Below, one piece after another: positions 52,056 through 60,411 of a stretch of DNA of 64,000 nucleotides. The position numbers and the translations under genes are program-made. Positions within the stretch are counted from its first letter, which is position 1. Every line of letters begins with the position of its first letter. The notes under the pieces are model-generated. The model made no database searches, was not told the DNA's origin, and was given only the letters and a program-made list of their open reading frames with translations. Source of the stretch: Brotaphodocola sp003480315 (GTDB taxonomy: Bacteria; Bacillota; Clostridia; Lachnospirales; Lachnospiraceae); assembly GCF_964246085.1 (NCBI RefSeq), contig NZ_CAXTPD010000002.1. One strand, written 5' to 3'.

Positions 52056-52709
52056 ATGTCAACACTGATCAAACGCTACTTTTTCTTTATCCTGGGACTC
52101 ATCATCAACTCTTTTGGCGTTGCATTCATTACCAAAAGCGCTCTTGGTACATCCCAGATCTCCAGCATTCCTTATGTGCTGAGCCTGAAATTTACAAATC
52201 TGTCCTTTGGACAGACCACATTTATATTTAACATGCTGTTCATCCTCATTCAGCTTCTGATCCTGAAAAAGGACTTTCGTCCCATTCAGTTTCTGCAGAT
52301 TGCAGCCAATATCCTGTTCAGTTCCTTTATCGATGTCAGCATGACGCTCTTAACCGGCCTGAATCCACAGACCATTCCGCTGCGCACCTTAAGCCTGCTT
52401 GTTGGCTGCGCAATCCTCGCCGTAGGCATCAGCGTTGAAGTTGCTCCGGATGTCATCAAAGTTCCGGGCGAAGGCATCGTCCACGCCATGGCCAGAGTAT
52501 CCGGCATGGAATTCGGCAAAGTCAAGATCCGGTTCGATGTGACCCTGATCGTCATGGCCACGCTCCTGTCTTTCCTTTTCTTCCACAAATTAAACGGAAT
52601 CGGACTGGGAACCATCATCTCTGCCGTACTGGTCGGACCTATGATCTCTTTCGTGAACCGGTATCTTCCGGGAATCGGGAAGATACGCGCACTGGCGTAC
52701 CGCCATTAG
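52056..52709 (+). CDS. YczE/YyaS/YitT-like membrane protein (DUF6198)
   Basis: 217 residues with five or six helices. FILGLIINSFGVAFITKSALGTSQISSIPYVLSLKF and AVGISVEVAPDVIKVPGEGIVHAMA are typical for the YczE/DUF6198 group. Function unknown; often next to efflux genes. AGGGG before the ATG. Confidence 0.85.
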   Translation: MSTLIKRYFFFILGLIINSFGVAFITKSALGTSQISSIPYVLSLKFTNLSFGQTTFIFNMLFILIQLLILKKDFRPIQFLQIAANILFSSFIDVSMTLLTGLNPQTIPLRTLSLLVGCAILAVGISVEVAPDVIKVPGEGIVHAMARVSGMEFGKVKIRFDVTLIVMATLLSFLFFHKLNGIGLGTIISAVLVGPMISFVNRYLPGIGKIRALAYRH

Positions 52710-52768
52710 TCTGGGAAGATGTTCCCGAAGTAAATCCAGGGGGCTGTGAAAAAAACATAACTCAGAAA

Positions 52769-52812
52769 AAAGAAGGACCAAGGGTTTATAAGAGCCCTTG
52801 GTCCTTCTTTTG
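52769..52812 (+). terminator. Terminator after the YczE-like gene
   Basis: AAAGAAGGACCAAGGG / CCCTTGGTCCTTCTTT perfect 16-bp stem with TTTTG. Confidence 0.92.
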
Positions 52813-52824
52813 TGTTAAAACGAG

Positions 52825-52977
52825 TTAGACATAGCCTTCGTGAATTGTGGAAAGCACTTCACGATAACCGGCAGATTCCTGAATATAAGTTTTCATGCTT
52901 CTCTTTGAAAAAGAATCCGGTCTTACACTGGAACCAATCTCCAGTTTTACCCGGCAGGTTTCCTTGCTTTCATTTTC
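52825..52977 (-). pseudogene. Fragment resembling an AbiEii/AbiGii-type toxin tail
   Basis: About 50 codons in one frame without a start: KLEIGSSVRPDSFSKRSMKTYIQESAG...IHEGYV. The KLEIGS..RPD..SKR..K.YIQE pattern resembles the core of nucleotidyltransferase AbiEii/AbiGii toxins, but the rest of such a gene is missing. It lies in another frame than the next fragment. Tentative. Confidence 0.4.
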
Positions 52978-53001
52978 AGGCCAAACAAATGCACTTTTGT
53001 T

Positions 53002-53212
53002 TCAGTCATTACGCTCAGCTTCAATTTTCTCCATCAAAAAACCGGCTGAGATAGTATCTTCAACTCGTTTCAAGGCCTTGCTGTATTTCTTATTAGTCAT
53101 ATCTTCTACAGGTATCTCTCACATATCCATAATCTGTAAGCTGTCCTGTTTCGTTAATGGTCATGTCCCTGCCATAAGCCTTATAATCAAAGAAAACCAT
53201 ATTTACATTCAT
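53002..53212 (-). pseudogene. Two short fragments of mobile-element genes
   Basis: Frame 1, 53093-53212: 39 codons with VFFDYKAYGRDMTINETGQLTDYGYVRDT, like part of a YodL/antirestriction-type protein, ending at TAA. Frame 2, 53002-53100: 32 codons (MTNKKYSKALKRVEDTISAG...). Both are far shorter than intact genes and overlap by eight bases. They look like remnants of an element that once sat next to the tRNA-Arg gene. The stretch 53213-53355 contains a CGGTGCTC/GAGCACCG hairpin and nothing else I can name. Confidence 0.45.
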
Positions 53213-53355
53213 TGACACCCCAATCCTTATCCTACGCTGTAGTTATCTCCGTTCGGTGCCAGGATTGAATTATTGCATTGGTGCCCGTTAAGAAATTTCG
53301 GAGCTCAATATCTGCGTTTAAGTGTTCTCTCGGTGCTCACGAGCACCGGAAAAAA

Positions 53356-53391
53356 GAAAAAGCAGCAATGAGCTTTTACGATCATTGCTGC
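53356..53391 (-). terminator. tRNA-Arg terminator
   Basis: Minus strand GCAGCAATGA / TCATTGCTGC with TTTTTC, 10 bases after the tRNA end. Confidence 0.88.
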
Positions 53392-53401
53392 AAAAAATGC
53401 A

Positions 53402-53473
53402 CGTTCCCAGGGGGAATCGAACCCTCAACTAGTGCTTAGGAGGCGCTTGTTATATCCATTTAACTATGGGAAC
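53402..53473 (-). tRNA. tRNA-Arg (anticodon CCT), with two stem mismatches
   Basis: Cloverleaf on the minus strand: acceptor GTTCCCA/TGGGAAC, D-stem GTTA/TAAC, anticodon loop CTCCTAA (CCT), T-loop TTCGATT, discriminator G, no encoded CCA. The anticodon stem AGCGC/GCACT has a C-A mismatch and the T-stem GAGGG/CCCCC an A-C mismatch. Confidence 0.85.
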
Positions 53474-53529
53474 ATCGTACGCGAAACGTACTTATATAGA
53501 ATAACAAAAATCCCGCAAAATAGCAAGTC

Positions 53530-54408
53530 CTACGATTCCGCAAATTTTACCGTTCCCTGCATCCAGATCTGTCCCTTAAAGCGGCGTCCTACCTTTGGCT
53601 CGCCCATCAGATCCTTCTGGGCAATTCCTACATGGAAAAGCATATCGCTACAGCTGATAGTCAGGTCATAAACCATTTCACCGCTTACCCGGTTTTCTCT
53701 GGTCTCAATCCCGGTGATCTCACCGATAATAGAATACTGATCACATTCGATGCCGCAGGGCATGAAGCTGGAGTCCACAATAGAATACAGATCTTCCTTC
53801 ATGGCACGTCTGGAAACCTGGGAGTACAGATCAATATCCTCAATCGTCAGCGTCTCCATGGCATCCTCGTCCCCCTTCTTGGCCGCCTCTAACAGGTTAT
53901 TGCGGTCTCTTGCCGCCACCTTCGCCATCTCGATCTGCTTTCTGGTTTTGTGAAGTGGAAGCAGAACCTTCCCTTCAATAGCCAGACCGGTCAGATTCAC
54001 AGATTCTGCCGTCCGAGGCATACGCTTTGCTTTGCGCTCACGATACTCATAACAGTTTCCCAGATAGAAGATCAGAGAGATTCCAACACGGTATTCATCG
54101 AGCAGTCCCGCGTAAGTCTCTTTTTCCGTATGCCGCTGAATCGAGCAGTCCGTTGTAGAAGAAACATCCGAAGAATTCAGATAAGGATAGTAATATTCGC
54201 ACTGAAAGGCCCCCTCTTCGTCCATCTCACCCATCATGACAATTCCCATACCAGGTGCCACCTCAGCCCGCAGTTCACAGAGATTGGTTTCTTCATCCAA
54301 CTGGATCCGGTGCCATTTGGCAGATGGGATCAGTGACGCCAGAAGCTTTTCGATATCACGCTTTTTTCTATATGTGCTAAAGCCAATGCTTCGCAGAAAT
54401 TTATGCAT
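53530..54408 (-). CDS. DUF3881 family protein
   Basis: 292 residues, AAGGTGAG before the ATG. No signal peptide. HKFLRSIGFSTYRKKRDIEKLL at the start, a conserved middle (VNLTGLAIEGKVLLPLHKT) and a C-terminal beta-rich part (GEITGIETRENRVSGEMVYDLTISC). The family is known only from Lachnospiraceae-like Clostridia and has no assigned role; it supports the taxonomic call. Stands alone between the tRNA and the ketopantoate-reductase-like gene. Confidence 0.9.
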   Translation of the reverse strand: MHKFLRSIGFSTYRKKRDIEKLLASLIPSAKWHRIQLDEETNLCELRAEVAPGMGIVMMGEMDEEGAFQCEYYYPYLNSSDVSSTTDCSIQRHTEKETYAGLLDEYRVGISLIFYLGNCYEYRERKAKRMPRTAESVNLTGLAIEGKVLLPLHKTRKQIEMAKVAARDRNNLLEAAKKGDEDAMETLTIEDIDLYSQVSRRAMKEDLYSIVDSSFMPCGIECDQYSIIGEITGIETRENRVSGEMVYDLTISCSDMLFHVGIAQKDLMGEPKVGRRFKGQIWMQGTVKFAES

Positions 54409-54503
54409 ATGCTCACCTTCTTAATTTTCTGAATTACAGACAGCAGATTTCTCCTGCGCTCGTTACATTATACATGATACGTTTCTGCTTTTCAATTGAA
54501 AAG

Positions 54504-54532
54504 TTGACAGGAGCCTTTTCCGGTAATATCAT
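54504..54532 (+). promoter_or_regulatory. Promoter of the ketopantoate-reductase-like gene
   Basis: TTGACA (54504-54509), 17-base spacer, TATCAT (54527-54532); ATG at 54585 with AAAGGAGG. Confidence 0.8.
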
Positions 54533-54584
54533 AAAAACAATTGCTGTGATCTGCAGCATAAAAGAACAAAGGAGGCACACAATT

Positions 54585-55511
54585 ATGAATCAGCATATCC
54601 GCACCATCGCCATTCTGGGCGCAGGCGCAGTAGGTTCCTACCTGGTCATGGGACTTTCCGACAAGTATAAAGAAAATCTCTGGGTCATCGCAGATGGTGA
54701 ACGAAAAGACCGTCTCGCCAAAAATGGCCTGAATATCAATGACAAAGTCTATTCTCTTCATGTAAAAACACCGGCCGAAGCCCATGGTGTGGATCTTCTG
54801 TTTGTCTGCACAAAATACACCCAGCTTCGCGATTCCCTGCCGGATATCGAGACCATCACCGGTGAACATACCATGGTGGTCAGCCTCTTAAACGGTGTCG
54901 ACAGTGAGGAGCTCATTGGGCGACGCATTGGCATGGAGCATATGATTTACTCCCTGATCCGCATCGCCTCCCATCGAATCGGAAATTCCATTCATTTTTC
55001 ACTTCCAAAAGGCTACAACGGAATCTACATTGGAATCCCGAACCAGCCGGCTAGCCAGGATCCAAGGCTTGCCGCCATTGCGGAGATTTTTGCTGACACA
55101 CCGGTTACTCTTCATTTAAGTGATGATATCCTGCTGGATATGTGGGATAAATTCGGCTTAAATGTTTCCCGTAATCTGCCCCAGGCCATTCTTGGTGTCG
55201 GCATCGGAGTTTATGATGACAGCATCTATGCAGATGCCATTATGCGCAGAATGCGCCATGAGGTTGTCCTGGTAGCCAATGCAAAGGGCATTCCCTTAAC
55301 AGATGAATTTAAAGCCGCCAAATGGCTTCCGTCCCAGCGCTATTCCACCCTGCAGGATCTTGATGCACACCGACATACCGAGATTGATATGTTTTCCGGT
55401 GCCCTGATCCGCATGGGAAAAGAGGTTGGCGTGGAATGCCCTTATAATGAGATGACTTACAATCTGATCAAAGCACTGGAAGAAAAGAACGACGGAAAAT
55501 TTGATTATTGA
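54585..55511 (+). CDS. Ketopantoate reductase (PanE/ApbA) family protein
   Basis: 308 residues from the ATG at 54585. N-terminal Rossmann fold AILGAGAVGSYL and the C-terminal ApbA_C helical domain. LLFVCTKYTQLRDSL (with the catalytic-type Lys) and SLLNGVDSEE are family marks. It reduces a 2-keto acid with NADPH. The genuine PanE substrate cannot be asserted: no other pantothenate gene is near, and many family members act on other 2-keto acids. Confidence 0.87.
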   Translation: MNQHIRTIAILGAGAVGSYLVMGLSDKYKENLWVIADGERKDRLAKNGLNINDKVYSLHVKTPAEAHGVDLLFVCTKYTQLRDSLPDIETITGEHTMVVSLLNGVDSEELIGRRIGMEHMIYSLIRIASHRIGNSIHFSLPKGYNGIYIGIPNQPASQDPRLAAIAEIFADTPVTLHLSDDILLDMWDKFGLNVSRNLPQAILGVGIGVYDDSIYADAIMRRMRHEVVLVANAKGIPLTDEFKAAKWLPSQRYSTLQDLDAHRHTEIDMFSGALIRMGKEVGVECPYNEMTYNLIKALEEKNDGKFDY

Positions 55512-55650
55512 TCTGTGTTCGATTCTTCCGGATAAATCTGTTTTCCGAATTCAAAGGCTTTTTCCGGATATTTTTCCACTCTTCCCATTGGAGAATGCGG
55601 ATCAGGCTGCGCAGGAAAAAAACACGTTATCAGATCCATAACAAAAGAAA

Positions 55651-55693
55651 ATGAAGAGGAGAAGCCGCGTGTATTTGCGGCTTTTCCTCTTCA
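55651..55693. terminator. Hairpin between convergent genes
   Basis: GAAGAGG-AGAAGCCGC / TGCGGCTTTT-CCTCTTC stem between the PanE-like and YhcH genes. No long T-run, so its strength is unsure. The rest of 55512-55650 shows nothing. Confidence 0.6.
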
Positions 55694-55719
55694 CTTCTTC
55701 TACTCTGACAAAGCTGCTC

Positions 55720-56181
55720 CTACAAAGCTGCTTCTCGTATTTTTACAATCACTTTTTTAATTTCCATACCCTCTTCTACTGCACAATTCGGGCGATGCAC
55801 ATCATTTGTAAAATACACTGCGAAATCTCCCGGTTTTAAGCAAATATAATTTTCGTCCGATACTTCCGGATAAAACATGACATCTCGCTCCGGATGCTCC
55901 TCGCGCTCCATGCCCTCGGTCAATGGTGCAAAGCCCTGTTTTTCCTCTCCGCTGATCAAATACTGGATATCGATGTACTTAAAATGGCTCTCTGCCTTTT
56001 TCTGTTCCGATGCCGCTGTTATCTGCTTCTGGATCATGGCAAAAACATCATCTCCGTCAATTTCATATCGTCCAACTTCCATATGTTCCAGATCAGAATT
56101 TTTCAGAAACGCAAATGCTTTCCGGAACGCCTCCGGCCATGTGCACTGTGCATCCAGTGCCCTGATAGAAGAATAAATCAT
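55720..56181 (-). CDS. YhcH/YjgK/YiaL family protein
   Basis: 153 residues. The cupin-like DUF386 fold is marked by SHFKYIDIQYLISGEE and DFAVYFTNDVHRPNC, which carry the metal-binding His/Asp/Glu. Members (EbgC, YhcH, YiaL) are found in sugar or sugar-acid catabolic operons and may act as anomerases. AGGTG before the ATG. Last gene of the transporter operon, consistent with sugar-acid use. Confidence 0.9.
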   Translation of the reverse strand: MIYSSIRALDAQCTWPEAFRKAFAFLKNSDLEHMEVGRYEIDGDDVFAMIQKQITAASEQKKAESHFKYIDIQYLISGEEKQGFAPLTEGMEREEHPERDVMFYPEVSDENYICLKPGDFAVYFTNDVHRPNCAVEEGMEIKKVIVKIREAAL

Positions 56182-56212
56182 ACTGTCACCTGCTCCTTTG
56201 CTCTCATCAGTC

Positions 56213-57163
56213 TTATAACTGCGGATGGTTTACCGGCCAATCCGGCTTCTCACCGCTCAGCACCTTATGAATCTGCATTGCTGCATGCAGTGCCATACGT
56301 CCCATGCACTCTTCTGTATTGGACGCCATATGCGGGGTAAGGATAACCTTCTCATTCTGATACAATGGATAATCTTCCTTCGGCGGCTCCTGGCTCTGTA
56401 CATCCAGAACCGCATAGCGGAACTGATCTGCCTTTAAGGCTGCGTCCAGTGCCAGTTCATCTACCACCTCACCTCTGGCAACATTCAGCAGGATTGCGGA
56501 TTTTTTCATCATCTCAAATTCTTTCGCGCCTACTGCATTGCGGTTGGTCTCGCCACCCGGAAGATGCAGGCTGATAAAATCCGCATTGGCAAACAGTTCG
56601 TCCCAGCTACACATCTTCACATATTCCGGTGCCTGCTCCTGTTTTACAAACGGATCATAAGCCAGAATGTCCATATCCAGTCCCAAGTGCGCTTTCTTAG
56701 CCACAGCACGTCCAATACGTCCAAAGCCAACCACTCCAAGCTTTTTGCCGCCTACGTCCAGACCCTTATGGGCATTTTTATAGCCATACTCACCGTGATA
56801 CATAGCATTGCTGCAGTCACGGATATTCTTTGCCGCCAACAGCAGTACCGATAATGTGTACTCTGCTACGGAATCAGACAAGGCCTGCGGAGTGTTGGTT
56901 ACCCAGATTCCGCACCTTTCTGCCTCATCAATATCAATATTATCAAAACCTACGCCATGACGGGCAATAATCTTAGCGTTCCTTGCAGCATCTACAACCT
57001 CCTTTGGACATTTTGCGGTACGGATCAGCATCGCAGCACAGTCCGCGATATCCCGCACCATCTCCTCCGGGGTACAACCGGTTCCTTCTTTAATTTCATA
57101 CCCATGCTCCAGAAGGTAATCGGTTCCCTCTTTTGCTACTGCCTGTGGAATATATACTTTCAT
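56213..57163 (-). CDS. D-isomer 2-hydroxyacid dehydrogenase
   Basis: 316 residues. NAD-binding GVVGFGRIGRAV (about 145-156), catalytic Arg in NVARGEVVDE, Glu in DVQSQEPPKED and His in LTPHMASNTEE. It oxidises or reduces a D-2-hydroxy acid; phosphoglycerate dehydrogenase is the nearest named relative, but the operon suggests a catabolic hydroxyacid or sugar acid. It starts 4 bases after the TctA stop. AAAGGAGG upstream. Confidence 0.92.
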   Translation of the reverse strand: MKVYIPQAVAKEGTDYLLEHGYEIKEGTGCTPEEMVRDIADCAAMLIRTAKCPKEVVDAARNAKIIARHGVGFDNIDIDEAERCGIWVTNTPQALSDSVAEYTLSVLLLAAKNIRDCSNAMYHGEYGYKNAHKGLDVGGKKLGVVGFGRIGRAVAKKAHLGLDMDILAYDPFVKQEQAPEYVKMCSWDELFANADFISLHLPGGETNRNAVGAKEFEMMKKSAILLNVARGEVVDELALDAALKADQFRYAVLDVQSQEPPKEDYPLYQNEKVILTPHMASNTEECMGRMALHAAMQIHKVLSGEKPDWPVNHPQL

Positions 57164-57167
57164 TTCC

Positions 57168-58670
57168 TTATGCCTCCTTTAAGCTTACATTTTTTGAACT
57201 CAGATACTCTTTCCGTACAGTCCAGATCAATGTGCCAACTGCAATAATCAGGAAGATACAGGAAATCGGAGAAGTCAGGAACGGAAGGAAGCTGCCCTGG
57301 CTCTTCATCAGGCCGCGGCGCAGATTTGTCTCTACGGTCGGACATAAGATAAATGCAAGGATGATCGGTGCCTGCGGAAGCTTCATCTTCTTCATGCCGT
57401 ATCCCAACAGACCGAACAGCATCATAACAACGACATCAAATACACGGTTATTATTTGCGTAAGCACCTACGGTACAGAAAATCATAACAATCGGAAGCAA
57501 CAGGTTCTTCGGTACGGACAGAATACGGATAAACACACGCATACCCAGATACTCTACGATCAGCATCATGATATTTGCCACAATTAGTGCTGCAAAAATA
57601 CCGTAAACCAGTTTGCCCTCAGTACGGAATAGCAGCGGACCAGGAGTAATGCCATGAATCATAAAACCAGCCAGGATCAGGGCTGTGGTATTATCGCCCG
57701 GAAGGCCCAGGGTTAACAGCGGAACCAGTGCGCCGCCGGTTGACGCATTGTTGGAACTCTCAGAAGCGATCAGACCATCTACAATACCGGTTCCGAACTT
57801 CTCCGGATGTTTGGAGCGGTTCTTTGCTACAGAGTAAGCCAGGATGTTGCAGATACTTGCGCCAAGACCAGGCAAAATACCGATTGCGGTACCGATCAGG
57901 GTAGATACTAAGAAATTGCTGCCCTGTCCCTTAATATCACTGAGCTTGAAGCCAAAACCTTTGATCCTGCAGTCCTGGGCCCGCTCTTCTCCCGGTTTAT
58001 TCTTATCTTCCAGTGCGCTTAAGACCTCAGCAACTGCAAACAGGCCGATCAGCATCGGGATCATGCTGAAACCAGCGTTTAATTCAGAAACTCCAAAAGT
58101 AAATCTGGTAAAGCTTGTAATCGGGGCAATACCAACAAATGCCAGGATCAGACCGATCATGCCGCTTAAAACTCCCTTTACCAGGGAACCTGAAGACAGG
58201 CTGACGATCATGGTTAAGGAAAACAGACCAATGGAAAAGTACTCGTAAGGTCCAAACTGAAGAGCAAATTTTGCAATAAATGGAGCCAGCAGCATCAGAA
58301 CAATGTAACTGATCAGACCGCCAAAGAAAGAGGCTACAATACCAACCCCCAGCGCCTTTCCGGCTTCGCCTCTTGCTGCCATCGGATGGCCATCAAAAGT
58401 GGTCGCAACCGATGCTGCCGTACCTGGCATTTTTAACAGGATCGCACTGATCAGGCCACCGGAAGTACCTCCGATATACAGACCACAGAGAAGGGAGAGT
58501 CCTGCAATCGGATCCATACCAAAGGTAAGTGGCAGAAACAGTGCAACACCCATTGTTACGCTTAAGCCAGGAATGGCTCCTACGATAATGCCCATGAAGG
58601 TTCCCAAAAGGATCAGGGCCATAATCGGCAGATTACAGATCGACAAAATGCCCGCTGTGATTTCACTCAT
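57168..58670 (-). CDS. Tripartite tricarboxylate transporter, large permease (TctA family)
   Basis: 500 residues, about eleven helices. Conserved Gly-rich blocks GTFMGIIVGAIPGLSVTMGVALFLPLTFGMDP and GLLIGTAIGILPGLGASICNILAYSVAKN, plus LGLPGDNTTALILAGF, are hallmarks of TctA. It imports a carboxylate with the small subunit TctB and the binding protein encoded just upstream. Substrate unknown: possibly a sugar acid or di/tricarboxylate. Confidence 0.95.
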   Translation of the reverse strand: MSEITAGILSICNLPIMALILLGTFMGIIVGAIPGLSVTMGVALFLPLTFGMDPIAGLSLLCGLYIGGTSGGLISAILLKMPGTAASVATTFDGHPMAARGEAGKALGVGIVASFFGGLISYIVLMLLAPFIAKFALQFGPYEYFSIGLFSLTMIVSLSSGSLVKGVLSGMIGLILAFVGIAPITSFTRFTFGVSELNAGFSMIPMLIGLFAVAEVLSALEDKNKPGEERAQDCRIKGFGFKLSDIKGQGSNFLVSTLIGTAIGILPGLGASICNILAYSVAKNRSKHPEKFGTGIVDGLIASESSNNASTGGALVPLLTLGLPGDNTTALILAGFMIHGITPGPLLFRTEGKLVYGIFAALIVANIMMLIVEYLGMRVFIRILSVPKNLLLPIVMIFCTVGAYANNNRVFDVVVMMLFGLLGYGMKKMKLPQAPIILAFILCPTVETNLRRGLMKSQGSFLPFLTSPISCIFLIIAVGTLIWTVRKEYLSSKNVSLKEA

Positions 58671-58685
58671 GTTCTTATTCCTCCT

Positions 58686-59147
58686 TTACAGAATTCCTTT
58701 CGGCAGACGTATTCCAAAAATCTGTGTGAAAATCATATAGATGATCACAACAGACACAACCGCCAGAACTGCGAATCTGCCCCATTTGACGCTTTCTTTT
58801 TTTGTCATCATACACAGGGTAAAATACAGGAACACTGCACTGTCAATGATAAAGCCAACCGGCTTTAATAAGGCTGCGTACAAAAAGCAGGCTACGATCA
58901 TCATCCACACGCCAAGGGTGTTTTTCTTGTACTCTGACGGCTTTTCCACATAGGTTTTGCTGGATTTCCAGCCTCTCATGGCCAGCGTCAGGGAAAAGAA
59001 AAATACAATGATGGCTACGATGACCGGAAGAAATCCGGCTCCGATCAAATCGCCTTCCTTCATATTAATCTGTAAACTGAGAATAAATAAAACGACAGCT
59101 ATTACAATACCGATCATTCCACAGATCATATCGCTGTACTTTTTCAT
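58686..59147 (-). CDS. Tripartite tricarboxylate transporter, small subunit (TctB family)
   Basis: 153 residues with four helices (MICGMIGIVIAVVLFILSL; GAGFLPVIVAIIVFFFSL; MMIVACFLYAALLKPVGFII; FAVLAVVSVVIIYMIF). Sequence conservation in TctB is low but GAGFLPVIVA and KPVGFIIDS fit. AAGGAG upstream. Confidence 0.9.
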   Translation of the reverse strand: MKKYSDMICGMIGIVIAVVLFILSLQINMKEGDLIGAGFLPVIVAIIVFFFSLTLAMRGWKSSKTYVEKPSEYKKNTLGVWMMIVACFLYAALLKPVGFIIDSAVFLYFTLCMMTKKESVKWGRFAVLAVVSVVIIYMIFTQIFGIRLPKGIL

Positions 59148-59214
59148 AATTTATGGTCTCCTTCCATTTCGGCCTGTATCATGGAATGCTGAGAGGCATT
59201 TCCTGTGAAACAGT

Positions 59215-59254
59215 AAAACAGTGGACCAGCAGACTTTCTTCTCCTGGCCCACTG
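59215..59254 (-). terminator. Intra-operon hairpin between the binding protein and TctB genes
   Basis: Minus strand CAGTGGGCCAG / CTGGTCCACTG with a TTTTACTGTTT tail. Partial termination here would give more binding protein than permease. A second weaker hairpin (GGAATG/CATTTCC) lies at about 59183-59203. Confidence 0.75.
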
Positions 59255-59275
59255 TGATATGTCTGATTATGAAAC

Positions 59276-60244
59276 TTACTGTGCCACAAACAGATCCTTA
59301 TAAGAATTCAGTTTCTCATATACCTGCTGCGCATACTCGGTAGCCTCCTGCGGATCCATATATACCGGAGTTAATGCGTAGGAATCCTGAGCAGCTTTCA
59401 CAAATTCTGGATTCTCAACTGCCTTCTTCATGGCTGCGCTGAAGGTATTTACGATATCATCCGGCGTATCCTTCGGGAATGCTACAAAGAAGAATTTGCC
59501 GAATACCATGTTGTCCAGCCCCTGCTCTTTTGCGGTCGGGATGTCCGAGAACAGCGGGTTTCTCTCATCGTTTAAAACAGCCAGTGCAACGAACTCACCA
59601 GTCTCCAGATAATCCTTAACGACTGCGTACTCTACGTTGATGATGTCGGTGTTGTGTCCTGCTAAAGCCGCAACCTTATCTGCATTTCCTCCGATATCAA
59701 CCAGATTCAGATCAATGCCAGCCTCTTTTTCCAGAGCCAGACCGACCAACTGCGGATAACCGCCGACTGCCATACCGAACTCAATCTTGCCCGGATTTGC
59801 TTTAGCCTGGTCAATGAACTCCTGTAAGGTAGAGAAACCAGAATCCTTATGCGTTACCAACAATGTGGTGTTTGCCTGCAGGCACACACCAGCCATCTTG
59901 AATGCATCGAGCTGATAATCAACAAGATCTGCAATCTCCGGAAGCATTGCCTCGGTATGGAAGAACAGAGCATTGTAACCATCCGGCTCAGCGGAGCGGA
60001 CCTGCTCCATACCAATGGTTCCTGAAGAACCTGCCATATTAACAATCGGCATAGCCACGCCAAGCTCTGTTTCCATATACTTAGCCAGCAGACGTGCGTT
60101 GGCATCTGTATCCCCACCGGCCTTTACTGGTACCACCATCTGAATGGAATCACTCGGATAGGTGTCTTCCTTTTTGCTGCATCCTGTAAATACCATGCTA
60201 GCTGCGATTACTGCTGCAAGTACCACTGCGATTTTTTTCTTCAT
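59276..60244 (-). CDS. Tripartite tricarboxylate transporter, substrate-binding protein (TctC family)
   Basis: 322 residues. Lipoprotein signal with C22 (AASMVFTGCSKK). BugT-like fold: YPSDSIQMVVPVKAGGDTDANARLLAKYM, NMAGSSGTIGMEQVRSAEPDGY. The ligand pocket between the lobes is not decipherable, so the substrate is unknown. First gene of the operon under two GntR-type operators. AAAAGGAG before the ATG. Confidence 0.95.
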   Translation of the reverse strand: MKKKIAVVLAAVIAASMVFTGCSKKEDTYPSDSIQMVVPVKAGGDTDANARLLAKYMETELGVAMPIVNMAGSSGTIGMEQVRSAEPDGYNALFFHTEAMLPEIADLVDYQLDAFKMAGVCLQANTTLLVTHKDSGFSTLQEFIDQAKANPGKIEFGMAVGGYPQLVGLALEKEAGIDLNLVDIGGNADKVAALAGHNTDIINVEYAVVKDYLETGEFVALAVLNDERNPLFSDIPTAKEQGLDNMVFGKFFFVAFPKDTPDDIVNTFSAAMKKAVENPEFVKAAQDSYALTPVYMDPQEATEYAQQVYEKLNSYKDLFVAQ

Positions 60245-60284
60245 ATCTCTTCTCCTTTTTTATAATAAATTAATTTGTATTTAG

Positions 60285-60308
60285 ATATTACTGTTATAAC
60301 AGTATGAT
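60285..60308. promoter_or_regulatory. GntR-type operator 1 upstream of tctC
   Basis: ATATTACTGTTATAACAGTA is palindromic around TGTTATAACA (60292-60301). About 41 bases before the tctC start codon. Possible -10 TGTTAT with -35 TTGTTT at 17 bases on the minus strand. Confidence 0.8.
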
Positions 60309-60350
60309 AAAAAAATAAAAACAATTGCCACCCTCCTTAATCTCATTCAG

Positions 60351-60370
60351 ATATTACTGTTATAACATAT
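60351..60370. promoter_or_regulatory. GntR-type operator 2 upstream of tctC
   Basis: ATATTACTGTTATAACATAT with TGTTATAACA at 60358-60367, 66 bases from operator 1. An isolated AAGGAGG with no gene follows it on the minus strand. Confidence 0.75.
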
Positions 60371-60411
60371 AAAAATGTAACCAAATAAAACTTGTTCTCT
60401 TCTGGAATTTT

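Noticed and set aside
52734..52741. CCAGGGGG shared with the 3' part of tRNA-Arg, as a possible second attachment site
   Set aside because: Only 8 bases match; too short to count as a repeat generated by integration.
54585..55511. Calling the gene panE of pantothenate synthesis
   Set aside because: The fold fits, but no panB, panC or panD is nearby and the family is broad, so only the family is named.
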